Of a stretch of 64,000 nucleotides of DNA, positions 63,680-64,000 are shown piece after piece (position 1 is the first letter of the stretch; each line of letters starts with the position of its first letter). The notes under the pieces are model-generated. The model made no database searches. It had not been told where the DNA came from and saw only the letters and a program-made list of their open reading frames with translations. The position numbers were made by a program, and so were the translations under genes. The DNA is from Symbiodinium natans (taxonomy: Eukaryota > Sar > Dinophyceae > Suessiales > Symbiodiniaceae), in contig CAJNDS010002562.1 in the NCBI GenBank assembly GCA_905221605.1, positions 248,501-312,500 of the forward strand. The letters run 5' to 3'.

Positions 63680-64000
63680 ACAAACGCAGCTCTTAGGGTA
63701 CACCCAGAAAGGAATTGGCCATGTCGAATGCTTTCTTGGGCTTTTTGAGGGGGTAGAGGTTTTACTAGGGATTAGGGCTTCAGGGCCTAGGTTTTTAGGG
63801 CTTTTAGGGTTCGGTTCTTGGGTAAGTTGTGGAAGGGTTTGTGGTTTGTAGGGGGAGTTTGTGATTTGGATGGTTTTGGAGGGGTATGTTGCAGATTTTT
63901 CTGAGGCTTCGGATTATGTAGAGCTATACAGTTTCGTCGGGGGTATTTGGGGAGCCCTTTGGGGTTTAGGGTTCAGGGTTCAGGGAGTACCCCTGAACCC

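Larger units (their letters stand above)
63301..64000. other. Downstream of the glycoside-hydrolase-like stop
   Basis: It holds a short TTTAGGG array (63315-63355), a Family C copy and a further inverted-repeat element. It ends in diffuse telomere-like sequence. No gene was recognised. Confidence 0.5.

Noticed and set aside
1-64000. CRISPR array, tRNA or rRNA genes
   Set aside because: Tandem units have no unique spacers of constant length, and no cloverleaf or rRNA core sequence was recognised.

Overview
The window looks like nuclear DNA of a dinoflagellate, most likely a Suessiales/Symbiodiniaceae-type genome. The evidence is: dozens of interstitial arrays of the plant/alveolate telomere unit TTTAGGG in both orientations; spliced genes whose introns mostly begin with GC or GA rather than GT; an RCC1/HERC2-type 41-residue repeat ORF of a kind I recall as common in Symbiodinium; and a dinoflagellate-style LINE. 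No bacterial features, rRNA, tRNA or CRISPR were seen. Most long open frames here are low-complexity noise. The real genes are cut into exons of 29-290 bp that a simple ORF scan misses.

Layout. (1) About 0.3-5.1 kb: three exons of a ubiquitin-like-domain gene, entering from upstream of the window. (2) About 5-29 kb: mostly telomere-like arrays, tandem repeats, a 78-nt poly-G tract and small inverted-repeat elements. Isolated exon-like islands occur, but I could not assemble them into a recognised gene. (3) 29.42-63.30 kb, + strand: one glycoside-hydrolase-like gene rebuilt from 24 small exons (1,116 nt, 372 codons including the stop) spread over 34 kb. The frame closes exactly across all 24 exons. 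Both expected catalytic glutamates are present, one in an NEPDL motif and one in an EYHNP motif, and the 3' end is complete. (4) Three other things sit inside its introns: an intronless RCC1-repeat ORF with an in-frame stop (33.6-34.6 kb), a degraded LINE (about 38.2-43.2 kb), and a nine-exon microbial-type rhodopsin gene (49.54-51.93 kb, 347 aa) in the same orientation.

Introns and repeats. Nearly every intron carries a TTTAGGG/CCCTAAA array, a short terminal-inverted-repeat (TIR) element, or both. Several arrays or introns are flanked by direct repeats of 8-28 bp that look like target-site duplications, including some exactly at splice junctions. This fits intron gain by introner-like DNA elements plus capture of telomere repeats at breaks. 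At least ten small TIR families can be defined inside the window.

Limits. All exon borders were inferred by eye from frame continuity, remembered family motifs and AG acceptors, with no alignment run. Coding-looking frames also occur by chance within the introns, so unassigned exon islands are given low confidence.
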